Shown here: positions 1 through 10,543 of the stretch, piece after piece
How the letters are laid out: each line of letters starts with the position of its first letter
Position numbering within the stretch: position 1 is the first letter of the stretch
Assembly: GCF_008831285.2 (NCBI RefSeq)
Contig: NW_022204560.1
Location: 1-31,593 of the forward strand
Source: Nymphaea colorata
Taxonomy: Eukaryota > Streptophyta > Magnoliopsida > Nymphaeales > Nymphaeaceae
DNA length: 31,593 nucleotides
Direction of reading: 5' to 3'
The notes under the pieces: generated by a model
What the model saw: the letters and a program-made list of their open reading frames with translations, nothing else
Told to the model about the DNA's origin: nothing
Databases searched by the model: none
Translations under genes and position numbers: made by a program

Positions 1-731
1 TGTTTCATGCCCTTGAAGTAGTGACACTGCATCAGATATGAGGGAATCGGTGCTTGAGGATAGAAGTCATGATCACTCATATCCTGGTCTGAGACTATTA
101 ACAAGCCAAAAGACTTTGTTGTCATCCTCAAGAGGCTTCCCAATCGTTACAAGTTTATCACAAATAGCCTTGAAACAGTAACATATTCAGTCACAGGTTT
201 ATCTTGTTTGCAGTGGAGTTGTAGTTTTCTTGTTAGCATGATTTCTCTTCCTTTGATTCACGAGCGAATGCTCTTATCAAGGTTTTCCATACATGTTCAG
301 AGGTTTCAAGTCCCACAACAAGTCCAAACTTCTTCTGTGAGAGACCAGTAAGCCATCCTCTTAGAAGATAGTCTAATTTTTTCCAAGCAGGAATAATCAG
401 GGTTTGGTCGTCTCACGGTTTCACCATTTTCAAAGAATTCAATGGTAGAAGATGGCGTGAGAATAGTACCATCAATAAACCCAAGCAAATCTTGGCTTTC
501 TATGAGACCAAGAATTTGTGTTTTCCACAACAAGAAATTCTTGTGTGATAGTTTGATTAAAACAAAAATAGCCACATTTACAGTGGAAGGATAGGGGTAC
601 TTAGCTACCAAATTTGTTGCGGATGTCAACATGTTGAAGACCTGCGACACTTGAAAATTTTGTATCTCTTCACAAGATTGTCCAAAAAATCTGCAAATTT
701 GTCCAAAAATACTACGCTTGCCCGAATCCAA
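1..731 (-). pseudogene. Ty1/copia retrotransposon gag, decayed and cut by the window edge
   Basis: This was the capsid (gag) region of a copia-type LTR retrotransposon, whose product packages the element RNA in cytoplasmic particles. Reading leftward from 731, the frame shows the typical N-terminal pattern of plant copia gag: a segment ending NFLLWKTQILGLIESQDLLG, then, after a frame change near position 380, pieces that read WLTGLSQKKF and VVGLETSEHVW. Further left, at about 90-175, a third piece reads ICDKLVTIGKPLEDDNKVFW, the usual mid-gag motif, followed by in-frame stops. At least two frameshifts and several stops are visible, so it cannot make a full product. The order of motifs and the primer binding site at 871-882 show that this is the 5' end of an element transcribed on the minus strand. 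The protease and polymerase part lies outside the window. Confidence 0.85.
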
Positions 732-870
732 CTCCTCCAGTCAAAAATGCACCTCAAAGAAAGTCATGCCTGGAAACTCTTCTGTGAGTTTGCACGGGTT
801 ACCTCCTTCGAAGTAGTTGCGGCACTTGTAAATGCCGGCTTGTCGCAATTTGCTGGTGAAAGCTTTTATA

Positions 871-882
871 GTTCTAATACCA
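871..882 (-). other. Degenerate primer binding site of the copia element
   Basis: On the plus strand the site reads GTTCTAATACCA. The reverse complement differs at two positions from TGGTATCAGAGC, the site complementary to the 3' end of plant initiator tRNA-Met. It lies about 140 bp upstream of the first gag codons on the minus strand, with LTR-like DNA directly beyond it, which is the expected arrangement. The two mismatches fit the decay of the neighbouring gag. Confidence 0.7.
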
Positions 883-1430
883 TAAAAGAGAAAGAATGAT
901 GAAGATGATGAACAACAGAAATTAACGTGGTTCGGAAGAAAAATTCCTACTCCATGACTCAGTCATCAATTTCATGATGATCTGGTTCCTTGCACAGTAT
1001 TTATACATTGCTATGTCTGATTCGAATTTGAATTAGTTTCTATGGGCGTACAATTAGTTTCCTTGAATTTCTCCTTTGGTTTTCAATAGGAGAAACTGAC
1101 ATTCTCTCAAAATCTTTCATCATTGTGAAGAGGCGTTTTTGTTGCTCGTCTGATTGGCTTTGCTTCCATATTTATTGCTCTTAATTTGCTGGAATTCTAA
1201 TTTATTGCTGGAGCCTTATCAAGATGCATTTTAGTCTCTGGACTCTCGTGGCTGATTTGATTTCCTGCCATATCAGTTACACCTGATTTCCTGCGGTTAT
1301 GATCCACGCCTGATGTCCTTGAGTTATGAACCGTTGAAGACACACCTGATTTCTGGAGTGAGCTGGTGTGTTATCAGCCTGAAATGGCTAGAAATGAATT
1401 GCCAAGTGAGCTGTGCGAAATTTTGGAGAG
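883..1430 (-). repeat. Probable 5' LTR of the minus-strand copia element
   Basis: The stretch begins next to the primer binding site and carries a TATAAATAC box on the minus strand at 997-1005. It also contains AACGTGGTTCGG at about 925, a motif I associate with plant copia LTRs from memory. The partner LTR is outside the window, so the outer boundary is a guess; it could lie anywhere from about 1400 to 1450. No coding sequence is apparent inside. Confidence 0.55.
997..1005 (-). promoter_or_regulatory. TATA box of the copia LTR
   Basis: On the minus strand this reads TATAAATAC, a good plant TATA box. It sits about 115 bp upstream (in the sense of transcription) of the primer binding site, which suits an LTR promoter driving the gag remnant at 1-731. 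Confidence 0.5.
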
Positions 1431-2073
1431 AGAGAAACAGAAAGACGTAGATATTCACCATCAACCTAGGAAGATTGTCAGACAAAATTGTCAAAGGAAT
1501 AGATCACAAGAAATGACGTTATCAAGGATGAATGGTCTTTTATAGAACAAACATACTTGAGCAAGAGATTGATTGATCGATCGATCCAAAGAAGATGATA
1601 CAAACAGTGCACAAAGTTATCAGGAAAACATACCCATCGCCCAAAACCAATGAATTCAAGAGCGATAATCTAAAGGGAAACTTGAAAATCCTATTGCATC
1701 AAATACAAACACACTAAACGATGTTTCCACAACTCTATCACCCAAACTAGCAATCCAATCAGAAATCCAGAGTTCTACACCAAAACAGATGTTGGAAAGA
1801 TTTTTCCATGTCCAAGAAAGGAGAACAAGAACGAATAGAGCACTCATGAATACATCTAATCCATGGGCATACTGAACGCCTTCCATAAGTCCTGCCACTA
1901 GAAGCCCAACGGATCCAAAAATCCCAAACATTCTTAACCATAGTCTCTCTACAAAGATCAAACATTAAAGAATTCCAATAGGCTTATCATCTCAATCAAT
2001 CGATCACGAATGAAGAAAGACACAGGAAAAGAAGAGCAAAACATAACTAAATTCAAATACATCAAATAACGCT
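1431..2073. other. Stretch without a recognisable gene
   Basis: A 101-codon open frame lies on the minus strand at 1656-1961. Its translation is hydrophobic in the middle, but it matches no family I know and has no supporting context. A GATC-rich run (GATTGATTGATCGATCGATC) sits near 1568-1587. Nothing else stands out. Confidence 0.4.
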
Positions 2074-2217
2074 TAAACGAGTTCGAGCTGCATCATTTGT
2101 TGAACAAGTCGAGCTCGAGTTCATGAGTCGACTCGTTCAAATAATTGAGCCAAGTTCGAGTTCACTGAACTTGAACTGTTAAAGTTCGACTCGGCTCGAA
2201 AATGTCACCGACTCGTT
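2074..2217. repeat. GAGCTCG/GTTCGAG-rich dispersed repeat, first copy
   Basis: The stretch is built from many overlapping GAGCTCG, GTTCGAG and GACTCG words, giving strong self-complementarity. Repeats of this composition are scattered through many plant genomes and often mark the end of a mobile element. A second block of the same composition is at 5071-5293. No element termini could be defined. Confidence 0.5.
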
Positions 2218-2455
2218 TTTTTAATTGAGAAAACAGTTTCCCAACTTGATTTTTTCTGACTCGCTTGTCTCAGGTGGGAAACTCTGCTTTCCACTTTTCA
2301 GTTTCCTTTGGTTCTCTCTCTCTCGTTTCAGAACTTTTTGCCTCCAAATGCAACCCTAACTCGTAAGTTTCTTGACTTCAACCTTCACCTTCAAGGTTCT
2401 TGTCACAGCCGGTAGCTCCGCTTCATCCTTCAAAGTTCCTGCGTACATGTATGTA

Positions 2456-2458
<3 letters not shown>

Positions 2459-2488
<30 letters not shown>
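2459..2488 (+). repeat. (CT)n microsatellite
   Basis: About 15 uninterrupted CT units followed by TTTCTTTCT. CT runs are common in the 5' untranslated regions and promoters of plant genes. The surrounding sequence (CCTCCAAATGCAACCCTAAC upstream at about 2340) would suit a leader, but no coding exon could be joined to it with confidence. Confidence 0.85.
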
Positions 2489-2489
<1 letters not shown>

Positions 2490-2494
<5 letters not shown>

Positions 2495-4069
2495 CTGTTT
2501 ATTTCTTCTCAGTCAGTATGTGGTGGGAGGATGGAGGGGAGGAGAAACCAGTGTGTAGGTTGTGGGAGGGCGTCCAAGTTGGAGGTGGTGGGGGGTCATT
2601 GGAAATCCCAGCCAGCCAGCTGCTCGAGTCCTGACACCATCGACCAAGGGTAAGCTACAACTGGCAGGGTAAGAACATAGAAACCATTTCTCCATTTGGT
2701 GGGGAGGGGGTTAACTGTTCAGAGTTCTTGGCTGAAAATTTGTAGCCCTAGCTACAGTTTAGGTTTTCTTGTTTTTCGTTTCCCTTTTTTTAGCTTCTTT
2801 TTTTAAAGAATATGTTTCATTCTGTTTTTTTGTGGGGTCTTCATGAAACTTTAGGTTTTTGTTTCTGGTATGTTTGGATGACGTAACAGGATCAGCTTGT
2901 ACCGGTATTTCGATGTTTACAGAACTTTTTGAGTACTTAATTTTGGCAGTTTGGTGTTATTGTTTTAGATCACACCTTTTCTCCTCGGTGTTTTTATTTG
3001 GATTGTTTGGTATTTGTACTTGCCAGGTTCAAAGTTTTCTATTAAAAACATTGGTTGGTTCCATGTTTTTTAGTTGGAATTATTTTTTGTATGTGCTTTT
3101 GGAAGTTTTTTGTTTGTTGATTTGTGACTTGGAATCCCGGTCTTTATTGCATCAATTACCATGTCCACAAAGAATGATGCTTGGATAAAGACACATGTTG
3201 TTCATGTTTACAGTGTTACTAATCTTTTTTTTTTCCTTCTCTAATATTGATCTTCTTAGCATGATCATCCATTCTTTACAATTGTTTTTAAGCATTTTCT
3301 AAGTGAGTCTTTTGTTTTTCCCTTCTTGACTAGGTAAGCGATTTGGCGTTTGATGCCATTTGGAATTACTTTAAGTAAAGGTAGATAAAAATGTCCTTGT
3401 TTGTTATGAAGCTCGTTCTTCTATAATGGACTCTGCTCTTCATATGCCTGAATATGTCTCTCTGTATTTTCAGTCATGTATCACTGGCATCAAGGGCTTT
3501 GTTGTTCTTTTCTTCAAATAGAATGTGTTGGAAGGATTGCTGCCTTCAACTTTAATTCCTATGTTTTTGCAATGTTTTACATGTGGATGAATTCTTTGCA
3601 CTGTTCTTGGTCCTTATTGTTTGCTATTACCATGTTTCATGGAATGGACTATGGAGTTCCCCATAATTGAACGTATTTTTTTTTCTGCACACTTGATACA
3701 AAATTTTCTTTAATCTTTTTCTGCCTTTTTTGTTTTTTCTTTTTCTTTTTTTCTGTTGGGCCCACTGGTGTAAGGGTGTGATTGTATAAATCTATAAATC
3801 TTAAGTTACTTGATGCCAGTATTAGTATCATATATTTCAGAGTCCTTTTATTTGCAACAATTCTGATAAATGGCCCTGTCCCGTCAGAAGGTTCATGGCA
3901 ATATGGATCTTGTGTTTTTAAATTAGAAAGAATGTGTTCTATCATACCATTAAGGGTTTTAAGTTAGAAGGTAATAGTTTTCTTTTTTGGCTCTTCTACA
4001 GATCAGTGCGGTAGAATTTTCTTGTCCTTCATAGTTTTCCTCTGAAGCAACTGCGCTAATAGAAAAAAA
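2490..4069. other. T-rich stretch without a defined gene
   Basis: The plus strand is strongly T-rich with many GT donor and AG acceptor candidates, as expected of plant introns. Open frames here (for example 2859-3188) are hydrophobic because of the T content and show no family signature. It could be intron or leader of the weak gene candidate at 4070. Confidence 0.35.
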
Positions 4070-4442
4070 ATGGACCCAGATCCTGATACAGTGAGGCTTG
4101 GTAAACTGTTTTATTTGTTATTACCATGTTTTGATACAGTGGTACTTTAAATTCTTCTTCAAGTCCTTGAGAAAGGGACATACATTTGTTAAATTTTAGC
4201 CACAGAAGTTGACAAAATGTACTTCTTTCTGGTTTTATTAGTGCTCACCATTTTTTTTTCATTCATTTAATTGTTAGCAGTTGACATGATTCTTTATTTT
4301 GAATTCTTACATCAGCACTTAATTGTGTAGCAGGTTGACATGAATTCTTGAAAGTATTGGCTCAAGTGCAGATGCAGTTGCTCGAACTGGAGAAGCCTTG
4401 GCCCTAATAAACTTGTCTCTCAAATTCTTCTCTCCTCTAAAG
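4070..4442 (+). CDS. Candidate first two coding exons of an unidentified gene
   Basis: An ATG in good context (AAAAAAAATGG) opens a short exon at 4070-4100 that starts [10 protein letters not shown] and ends at a GTAAAC donor. An exon-like segment at 4372-4442 follows a TGCAG acceptor, starts in a compatible phase and stays open, reading [19 protein letters not shown] and ending at AAAG|GTCTGT. A third possible exon at 5363-5397 has AG and GTGAGT borders and a compatible start phase, but the continuation beyond it meets a stop. I do not recognise the protein. The exons are so short that chance agreement is quite possible, and no product function is proposed. Confidence 0.25.
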
Positions 4443-5070
4443 GTCTGTTACATGGTGTAGTTATTTTAGCTTATCTTAAATCAGGAAAAAAAAATAGTTG
4501 TATTGTCTGTTTATTGGGCTTCCGGTTTTTGTTCGTGGTGAAACTATTATGTGCTTCTTCTTGACCATCATTTTTTCTTTCGGAGGAGGTGTACATAATT
4601 TTTTTTGTATTGGACCAAAATCTTTGAAATTTCCAGCTTCACTAAGTTTAGACTAGTTTTAATGCTTGTTCCTCTCTGCAAAAATCTTTGATAAGATTAA
4701 GTGTTGGTTGATAATGCAATTACAGCACCATCTCTAAAGTTGTCGTCAACCTTACTTTCACTCAAAAGTATCGTCACCATGAAGCTCTCAAGTGTGCACA
4801 CATGTTTGATATAATGAATATAATCAAATGATCGCAATTTGCATTTGAATATATTGGCCCATATTACAAACAAGTTGTGCTTGGCGGCCAAAAAACATTC
4901 GTTTTTGTAATTTTTGCAGCCAATAGCTGCCAATAGGTGACACAGGTAGGCAATGATTCTGGTTCCTCATTCATTAATCCGTTAACTACAAACTATTCCT
5001 AGTAGGTACGTCAATCCTGTAAAACAAGTCATTTTTCATTTAGTTTTCTTAATAGCATTAGTTCAAATTT
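4443..5070. other. Stretch without a recognisable gene
   Basis: AT-rich DNA with no open frame worth reporting; a 78-codon minus-strand frame at 4697-4933 has no family features. It would be intron if the candidate exons at 4372-4442 and 5363-5397 are real. Confidence 0.35.
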
Positions 5071-5293
5071 GTCGAGTTTGTCAAGCCTTAATCAAGTCGA
5101 TATATTCAAATGAGTTTGTCGAGCCTTAATCAAGTCGAGCTCCAACTCAACACGTAACTATCGGGTCAAGCTCGAGCTGCTGCCATCGAGCTACTCTCGA
5201 GCTCAAGCCGAGACAAGCTCGAGGCTTCATTTGTCGACCCGAGATCGAGCTAACTGAAGTCGGGCTCAACTCAGCTCGTGTTCACCTCTACCC
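5071..5293. repeat. GAGCTCG-rich dispersed repeat, second copy, with a short tandem unit
   Basis: The first part holds two near-copies of a unit of about 40 bp containing GCCTTAATCAAGTCGA (5071-5100 and 5111-5139). The rest is dense in GAGCTCG, CTCGAG and related words and ends in CTCGTGTTCACCTCTACCC. The composition is the same as at 2074-2217, so the two blocks probably come from one repeat family and may bracket the 3 kb between them. Confidence 0.55.
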
Positions 5294-5362
5294 ATAAGTC
5301 CTCAAATATTTCATTCTTTTTTGTTACCACTTGCATCCTAGTCAGTTTTGCACATAAGGCAG

Positions 5363-5397
5363 AACATGAATAGTGGATGCAGTCCCACAATCCAGAG
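5363..5397 (+). other. Possible short exon with strong donor
   Basis: The 35-bp segment lies between a GCAG acceptor and a CAGAG|GTGAGT donor, which is close to the plant consensus. It reads NMNSGCSPTIQ in the phase needed by the candidate exon ending at 4442. I cannot link it to a protein family. Confidence 0.2.
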
Positions 5398-5729
5398 GTG
5401 AGTCTTTCTCTTACTCATTGGGCCTCCTTTCCATTTTTTTTGAAAAAAAATCTCAGTCAGCTTCTTTTGCAGCTTGTTAATGCTGAGGTTTTGAACCAAA
5501 TAGTTCTCTTTCATTGATGCTATTATCTATTGTTCTAATGGTGTCTCTTTTTGTTCTTCACTCACCATGTGTCCTCTTCAAGCAACTATAGATACTTGAA
5601 AAAAGTTATTTTTTTTTAATTTTGTTGCAAAATAAGAACCAAGTTTTCAAGGCAACAAGTTTTATGCATAGTTTTGCTCAAATCATTTAATATTCACAAC
5701 CATTTCTCATTGCAGATGTAATGACCATG

Positions 5730-5828
5730 TGTCTTCAAATCCTAGTTTTTGTATCTGATCATGTCAGGCATGATCACAACAGTTACTTTGCTCACAGTCT
5801 GTCCTCAAATCCTAGTTTTTGTATCTGA
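5730..5828 (+). repeat. Pair of 29-bp direct repeats
   Basis: The segments 5730-5758 and 5800-5828 differ at one base. Each contains CAAATCCTAGTTTTTGTATC. The period is 70 bp, so this is a short local tandem duplication whose spacer has diverged or was not duplicated. Confidence 0.8.
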
Positions 5829-6371
5829 AAATGTGTTGGAAATCCTTGTTTCTTTATCTAACAATTCTCTTTTAGCTTTTCTATTGTTTGCTCATGAGAA
5901 TTCAAGACAAATTGATCTAGACATTCTTTTCTTCATGATCATTGCCTACCCCATCATGATCAATTTTTGTGCTGTTAAGCTGCATCTTGCACAAAACATG
6001 CATGATACAGCAGCCATGGCCAGTACGCAAGCTAAAGCCAAGTTTTATGGCCTCCATGTCATTTCAGACTAGCTGCAAAATAAGGCTTAGAATGTTAGTA
6101 GATTGTCATCCTCTCTAACAAGCCAAAGCAGGTCAGGATCGGGTAGACAGAGAAGACCATTGGAAGACCACCATGGCCGACAGCTCACCAGGCTATCCTT
6201 CGACCACTCCATGAAGTTTGTGTTGCCTGGAGGTTAAAGAGGTCCACGGATGATGAGCATTAGGTGCATGTCTGTTAATTGGTTTTTATGTCAATTGTGT
6301 AACTCAATTTCCATTTTGTAGATAATATTATTGGGATAATACAAAATTTTGTTTGTATATATTAATGATGT
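5829..6371. other. Stretch without a recognisable gene
   Basis: A plus-strand open frame of 107 codons (5749-6072) covers the start. Its hydrophobic translation reflects T-rich DNA and no domain is visible. The part at 6120-6260 is richer in GC and could be an exon or the untranslated end of a transcript, but each frame contains stops. Confidence 0.35.
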
Positions 6372-6399
6372 TGTGTGTGTGTGTGTGTGTGTGTGTATG

Positions 6400-6435
<36 letters not shown>
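6372..6435. repeat. Compound (TG)n(TA)n(TG)n(TA)n microsatellite
   Basis: About 12 TG units, a TATATATA segment, a second TG run and a second TA run lie in direct succession. Open frames that run through it encode only repetitive Cys-Val or His-Thr and are not genes. Confidence 0.9.
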
Positions 6436-6835
6436 TATGAGGACACAGTGGCAGCATCGATATCCTGGGTGAGAAAACATGGATTTCATCAGTATAAGCT
6501 GGTGTCTAGTCATATGACTAGTACCAAGTTAAAAATACGAAGGCATTACTTGCATGAACTATTTTGCCTTCTCATACTGGGTCAACTGCGGTAGTAAAGA
6601 CTTTGAAGCAGTTGGGAACAGTGGAGATAATCATCTACATTCCATTTTGATGAAAGAAAATGATTCCTCAAGAAGAAAGAAGAAATTCAAAAATTACTCT
6701 ATTGTACTGCACAAGCACCAAGCAAAAGAACCAATAGGAAAATAGAAGGGAAAGTTGCAACGAAACCATCTGTCTCTCTACTGTGAAACGTTTTTCTGTG
6801 TCATCTCCAAATACCATCAAGTCGTTCCTCTTTAG

Positions 6836-7204
6836 AGTATGGTGGCACTTTTCCTTAGTCACTTGCTCTGGCGACACCCAATTATCAATTTCCCCTTAAT
6901 CTCTTGTTCTCCGCCTTCCGCCTCTTCACTGTCTTCAGATTTTTTGGATTCGTTAGAATCTGGTGTCCTCTGTTTCATCCACCTCTTCTTCCTCCTCTTC
7001 CAAGTCATTGCTGCATTCAGATTCATCGGAGTCGAGGGCCTTTTTCTGCTTCTTATTCCTCTTCAAAATGGTCGACACCATCAGATTCTCTAGAATCATC
7101 TATTCCCCTCTTGGATCGCTTCTTCTAACTGCTTCTTCCTCCTTCTCACCCTTCTCACCCTCCTCATCCTGGTGGTGGAGGTTACGCACAATTCTTATGT
7201 AAGC
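6836..7204 (-). pseudogene. Frameshifted fragment of an acidic, lysine-rich protein gene
   Basis: Read on the minus strand, three successive frames each give strongly charged sequence. About 7110 reads KRSKRGIDDSRESDGVDHF, about 7030 reads ALDSDESECSNDLEEEEEEV, and about 6930 reads SNESKKSEDSEEAEGGEQE. Mixed Asp/Glu/Ser runs with Lys-Lys pairs are typical of disordered segments in nuclear or chromatin-associated proteins, but they do not identify a family. The sense change from one frame to the next suggests at least two small indels, hence a pseudogene. A plausible splice acceptor (CCATTGCAG on the minus strand) lies just upstream at about 7210, so the source may have had introns. The plus-strand frames over the same DNA are Ser/Phe-rich shadows. 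Confidence 0.5.
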
Positions 7205-7608
7205 TCTGCAATGGATGATTCACTGGTTCATATACATGTGTTAAAGCACATTTCTTACACATTTTGTGCCCAAGGAATCAGACCATGCCCAAAAATTGAC
7301 AAAGCTACTTGAGAAAATTGAAAAAGAAAAATAGGAGACAGCTAAATTGAAGAAAAAATTAGGTAACTCAAGTTAACTTTTTGTTCCTTTGAGTATTGAA
7401 CAAAGTGTTGGTATGTGGAAGAAAAGAAAAATGTGTTTGGAAGGTAACAAAACAATAGAAGAATCATTCAGAATTATGAGTGGAGATGAAATGGATAAAA
7501 AAATAGCTAGATTCTTTAATGCAAGTTCCCTTCCATTTAATTTAGCTAGAAGTCCTTATTAAAGATAAATATTTAAGATTTCTATTTTAAAATACAAAAC
7601 GTTTAAGA
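7205..7608. other. AT-rich stretch without a recognisable gene
   Basis: Purine-rich on the plus strand (many GAA and AAA words), no open frame of note, no repeat detected by eye. Confidence 0.4.
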
Positions 7609-7638
7609 GGCTGGTGTGGGCAGCTGGCCACACCAGCC
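7609..7638. repeat. Perfect 11-bp inverted repeat (hairpin)
   Basis: GGCTGGTGTGG and CCACACCAGCC pair exactly around an 8-base loop. The sequence following it (ACAATGTGGATACGCCACTG) resembles, from memory, the GC-rich ends of dispersed repeats common in plant genomes. It may be an element terminus rather than a regulatory site. Confidence 0.6.
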
Positions 7639-8869
7639 ACAATGTGGATACGCCACTGTTTTCGGGGATCGAGATTCGGCCAACTCATCCACATTCTCTA
7701 TTTCTGCAAATCCACCCATGTTTGCCTTCATAGGTTTCAAAGAACTGTTTTCAGCGATTCCTAAAACCATAAAAATCAGTTACCAAACAACTGAATAAGA
7801 TAGATGATTCAATGGTTGATTTCCCCAATATAAAAAAGAATGTGGAGTGAACAAAAAAATAAATATGAGAGATTTCATCTCCTAACACAATTTCTCATGT
7901 TATTTTAGAAGGTGGCTGATGGTTTTTCAGTTAATTCTCTTTATATATGAACAGAAAAAGGAAATGTATTTTAACCTATTCTTTCTTAGTCGATATGTGT
8001 CTTTTTAAATATGTCTAAAATATTTAAAGAAAATGCACTTTCTTATTTCATCACAAAATAAGTCATGAAGTTATCCAACGCTGAGAAAGTCGACACATCG
8101 AATTCTGATTTTTTCTACTTTTACAGTTTTCAAGGTCCAAGCAAACACAAATTTAGCAGATATATATGCACCGTTTTGGCATCAATGCCAATGCATTTAA
8201 ATAAAATTTGATAAAAAAGTGTCCTATATATGTTTGTTTGATTATCACATAAGATCATCAAGTTTGACACATATTTTGTAAGCCAAGTAGACTTTGCTAA
8301 ATAATGACACACATTACAGGCCATGGACAGATTCTTTTATATAATTCCAATTTCTCTATGTTACTGGCTTGTGCGCCCAGCTGCCAAATATTTTCATAAA
8401 AAAATTTGGATGGCAAAATTTTCTTGCATTTTGCTATTTTAGTTTAAGGATAAGGTGCTCGTTGGATGTGTACAGTTGAACAAATTAATGTGATTTACGT
8501 ATCCAACCATAATCAAATGCATTTCTAAATTTTGAGAAATGGTAGACTAAACCTATGAGCTTAAAGAGTTGAAAGGAGGTGATGGCCATGATAAGAAAGG
8601 GAATGAGAAAAAGACAAAGAGGCAAAAATATTTGCAATCCACCCGTTTTGTTTATTTAGATCAACATAACGAAATTAATATAACAAATCCTTGACACACA
8701 ATCGTCCTTGTGCAAGACTTTCCAACATGTTAAATAATTTATTTACAATAAACTCACATATATGTTAACAAAATATTGGGTATCTAATTAAAAGGTCTTA
8801 ATAAGAGACAATTTTTTTTCTATTTGTCGCTACAAAGATTTTAACTATGAATATTCAACTACCAATGGG
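7639..8869. other. AT-rich stretch without a recognisable gene
   Basis: No coding signature was found on either strand. Short frames at 7616-7798 and 8130-8324 lack family features. The part just above 8870 would be the 3' untranslated or downstream region of the minus-strand gene candidate. Confidence 0.4.
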
Positions 8870-10543
8870 TTAGTCTACATCCCCAGGAGGCTGTTTTGGT
8901 TGGCCTTTTGACCAGATTCCATAGTGTTCACGCTCCAAACCATATTCTGACAAGATGTCCAATGCCTTATGGTTTTGAAATGCAAATGTTTTAAAATATA
9001 ATGAGAAAATCAAATCTTCTAAGATCACAAAAATCATCAGCATTAAGTAGGTTTATACCAGAAGTGTTTTCTTGTGGGATGTAAATTTCATTTATTGGAC
9101 TTTAAGATGACAAATGTATCTATAACTTGCGGCGGTGGTGGTGATGATAACTGTTACAGAACTATATCGGTGGTTCAGACACTTGCTATAGAGCTATACT
9201 GGGGATGATACAGAAAGATCTAAACCGGTGCCTTGTTTCGCCCCTAATGCTCGCATATAGTGGTAGACCTATAACGGTGCAGCTTGCATATAGAGGCAGG
9301 TAGGCATGCACATCGAAGGCCCTCTCCCTCCGGCAAGCTCGTCTCTCTCTCCCTCTTTGATTCCTTTGTATATTTTTCTTTTTTTATCACATATATTTTT
9401 GTTTCTATTTCTTCACATGGTTATACATATTTATTTCCTCAATTGACACCGATAGCAGCAATTGCTGCATCTTTGACTGAAATCAATGCCAAATTTGAAA
9501 ATCAGGTGCCTAATGGAAACAAGCCTTTCATTTGAACATCCAACCATCCACTAATGAAAGCAAAGCTACCGTAACCTGAAATCGATGCCAAATTTGAAAT
9601 TGGACATACAAACGACAAGCAGAGAGGTGGAGGCGGAACACATGCATCGAACTCGCACCTAATAATTCCCCAAAATATTCAGGTGAACCTGAATTTTTAT
9701 GTGAGAAACAATAGAATCCAGCACCGCGGCAACAACATTGCTTGGCAGTATCTTATCCTCCCCAATACTACCTCAAAATGAAGAAGATTGAAGCAGAAAA
9801 CATGAAGCATACCAAACTTGAGTCCTAAATTATAAGAAACATAAATAAAGAACAATTTCATTCTGCATCTAGAAGACCTTCGAACTTCACCTACCATGAG
9901 TACATTGACTCCCGACAAAAAACAAAGAACAAAATAATCTAACATGAACCTTTAACACAATAGCGGCGCAAACCATAACTTCTGATTTGATTAAGCACTA
10001 GAATTGAGGAAAAAAAACTATTCAGAATTGTTGCTCAAAACAAAAAAAAATGGAAACCCAAAAGGCGAAGGAAAGTTAAAAATGAGTTAAAAAAAAGAAA
10101 AATAATAATAGATATACAAGTAGAAATGGATATTTGGAAAGCCAGAACGAACAAACGAAACACAATGAACCCAAAAAAGAAAGAAATTGAAAAATGAAAC
10201 ATACCTTCCAAGGATGCCTATATCCTTAATGCGCAAGCAATTTCCAGACTCATGAAAATTTCACGAAAGTTTGCAGCAGAATCAAGATCAGGATAGTAAC
10301 ACTCTAGCGTCGTCCAATCGACGCAACTTAACAGGGAAAATTCTCCATGTGGACAAAGAAAATGTTGTCATGAACCTAAGCAATCGGTTCTTCAATCTAG
10401 AGAGAGATACCATGATCATAAATCACATGCAGAAGCTAACAGAAATGGGTTACCTTCTTGATACGTTCATGATGATCTGTATCGGAGACCACACCATTGG
10501 GATTGTCGAGATCTGCAAGAATCTCCTTCAACTCACCCTTCAT
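8870..10543 (-). CDS. Candidate split gene of unknown function (several exons)
   Basis: Four exon-like segments on the minus strand look coding. Segment 10543-10454 starts at ATG, contains LADLDNPNGVVSDTDHHER and ends AAGAAG|GTAACC. Segment 10248-10205 reads GNCLRIKDIGILG and ends at a strong GTATGT donor. Segment 9767-9689 follows a GGTAG acceptor, contains GEDKILPSNVVAAVLDSIV and ends ATTCAG|GTTCAC. The phases of these three agree at both junctions. A further segment, about 8977-8870, contains YGLEREHYGIWSKGQPKQ and ends in TAA, and could be the last exon. An exon between 9.0 and 9.69 kb is probably missing from this model. I do not recognise the protein. The acceptor of the second exon is weak, and plus-strand frames over the region are shadows. 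Confidence 0.35.
9126..9305. repeat. Degenerate tandem of CTATA/CGGTG-containing units
   Basis: Words such as ACTATATCGGTGG, GCTATAGAGCTATACTGGGG, TAAACCGGTGCC and CCTATAACGGTGCAGC recur at intervals of roughly 35-50 bp. The pattern resembles the subterminal repeats of CACTA or other DNA transposons, which bind the transposase. No terminal motif or target-site duplication could be seen, so the class is uncertain. If the split gene is real, this lies in one of its introns. Confidence 0.35.

Noticed and set aside
1656-1961. 101-codon minus-strand frame with hydrophobic segments, looking like a membrane protein
   Set aside because: No family match, no neighbours, and a competing overlapping frame. 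Short hydrophobic frames are common in T-rich plant DNA.
2372-2695. Overlapping frames after the CT repeat, one with Cys and Gly residues like a small secreted protein
   Set aside because: The serine-leucine run is the microsatellite, no splice-supported continuation was found, and both strands are equally open.
5749-6072. 107-codon plus-strand frame suggesting a transmembrane protein
   Set aside because: Hydrophobicity is explained by T-rich DNA; no domain, and the start lies in a duplicated 29-bp segment.
6328-6594. Open frames rich in Cys-Val or His-Thr repeats
   Set aside because: Direct translation of the TG/TA microsatellite at 6372-6435. The same applies to the Ile-Tyr frame at 29899-30147.
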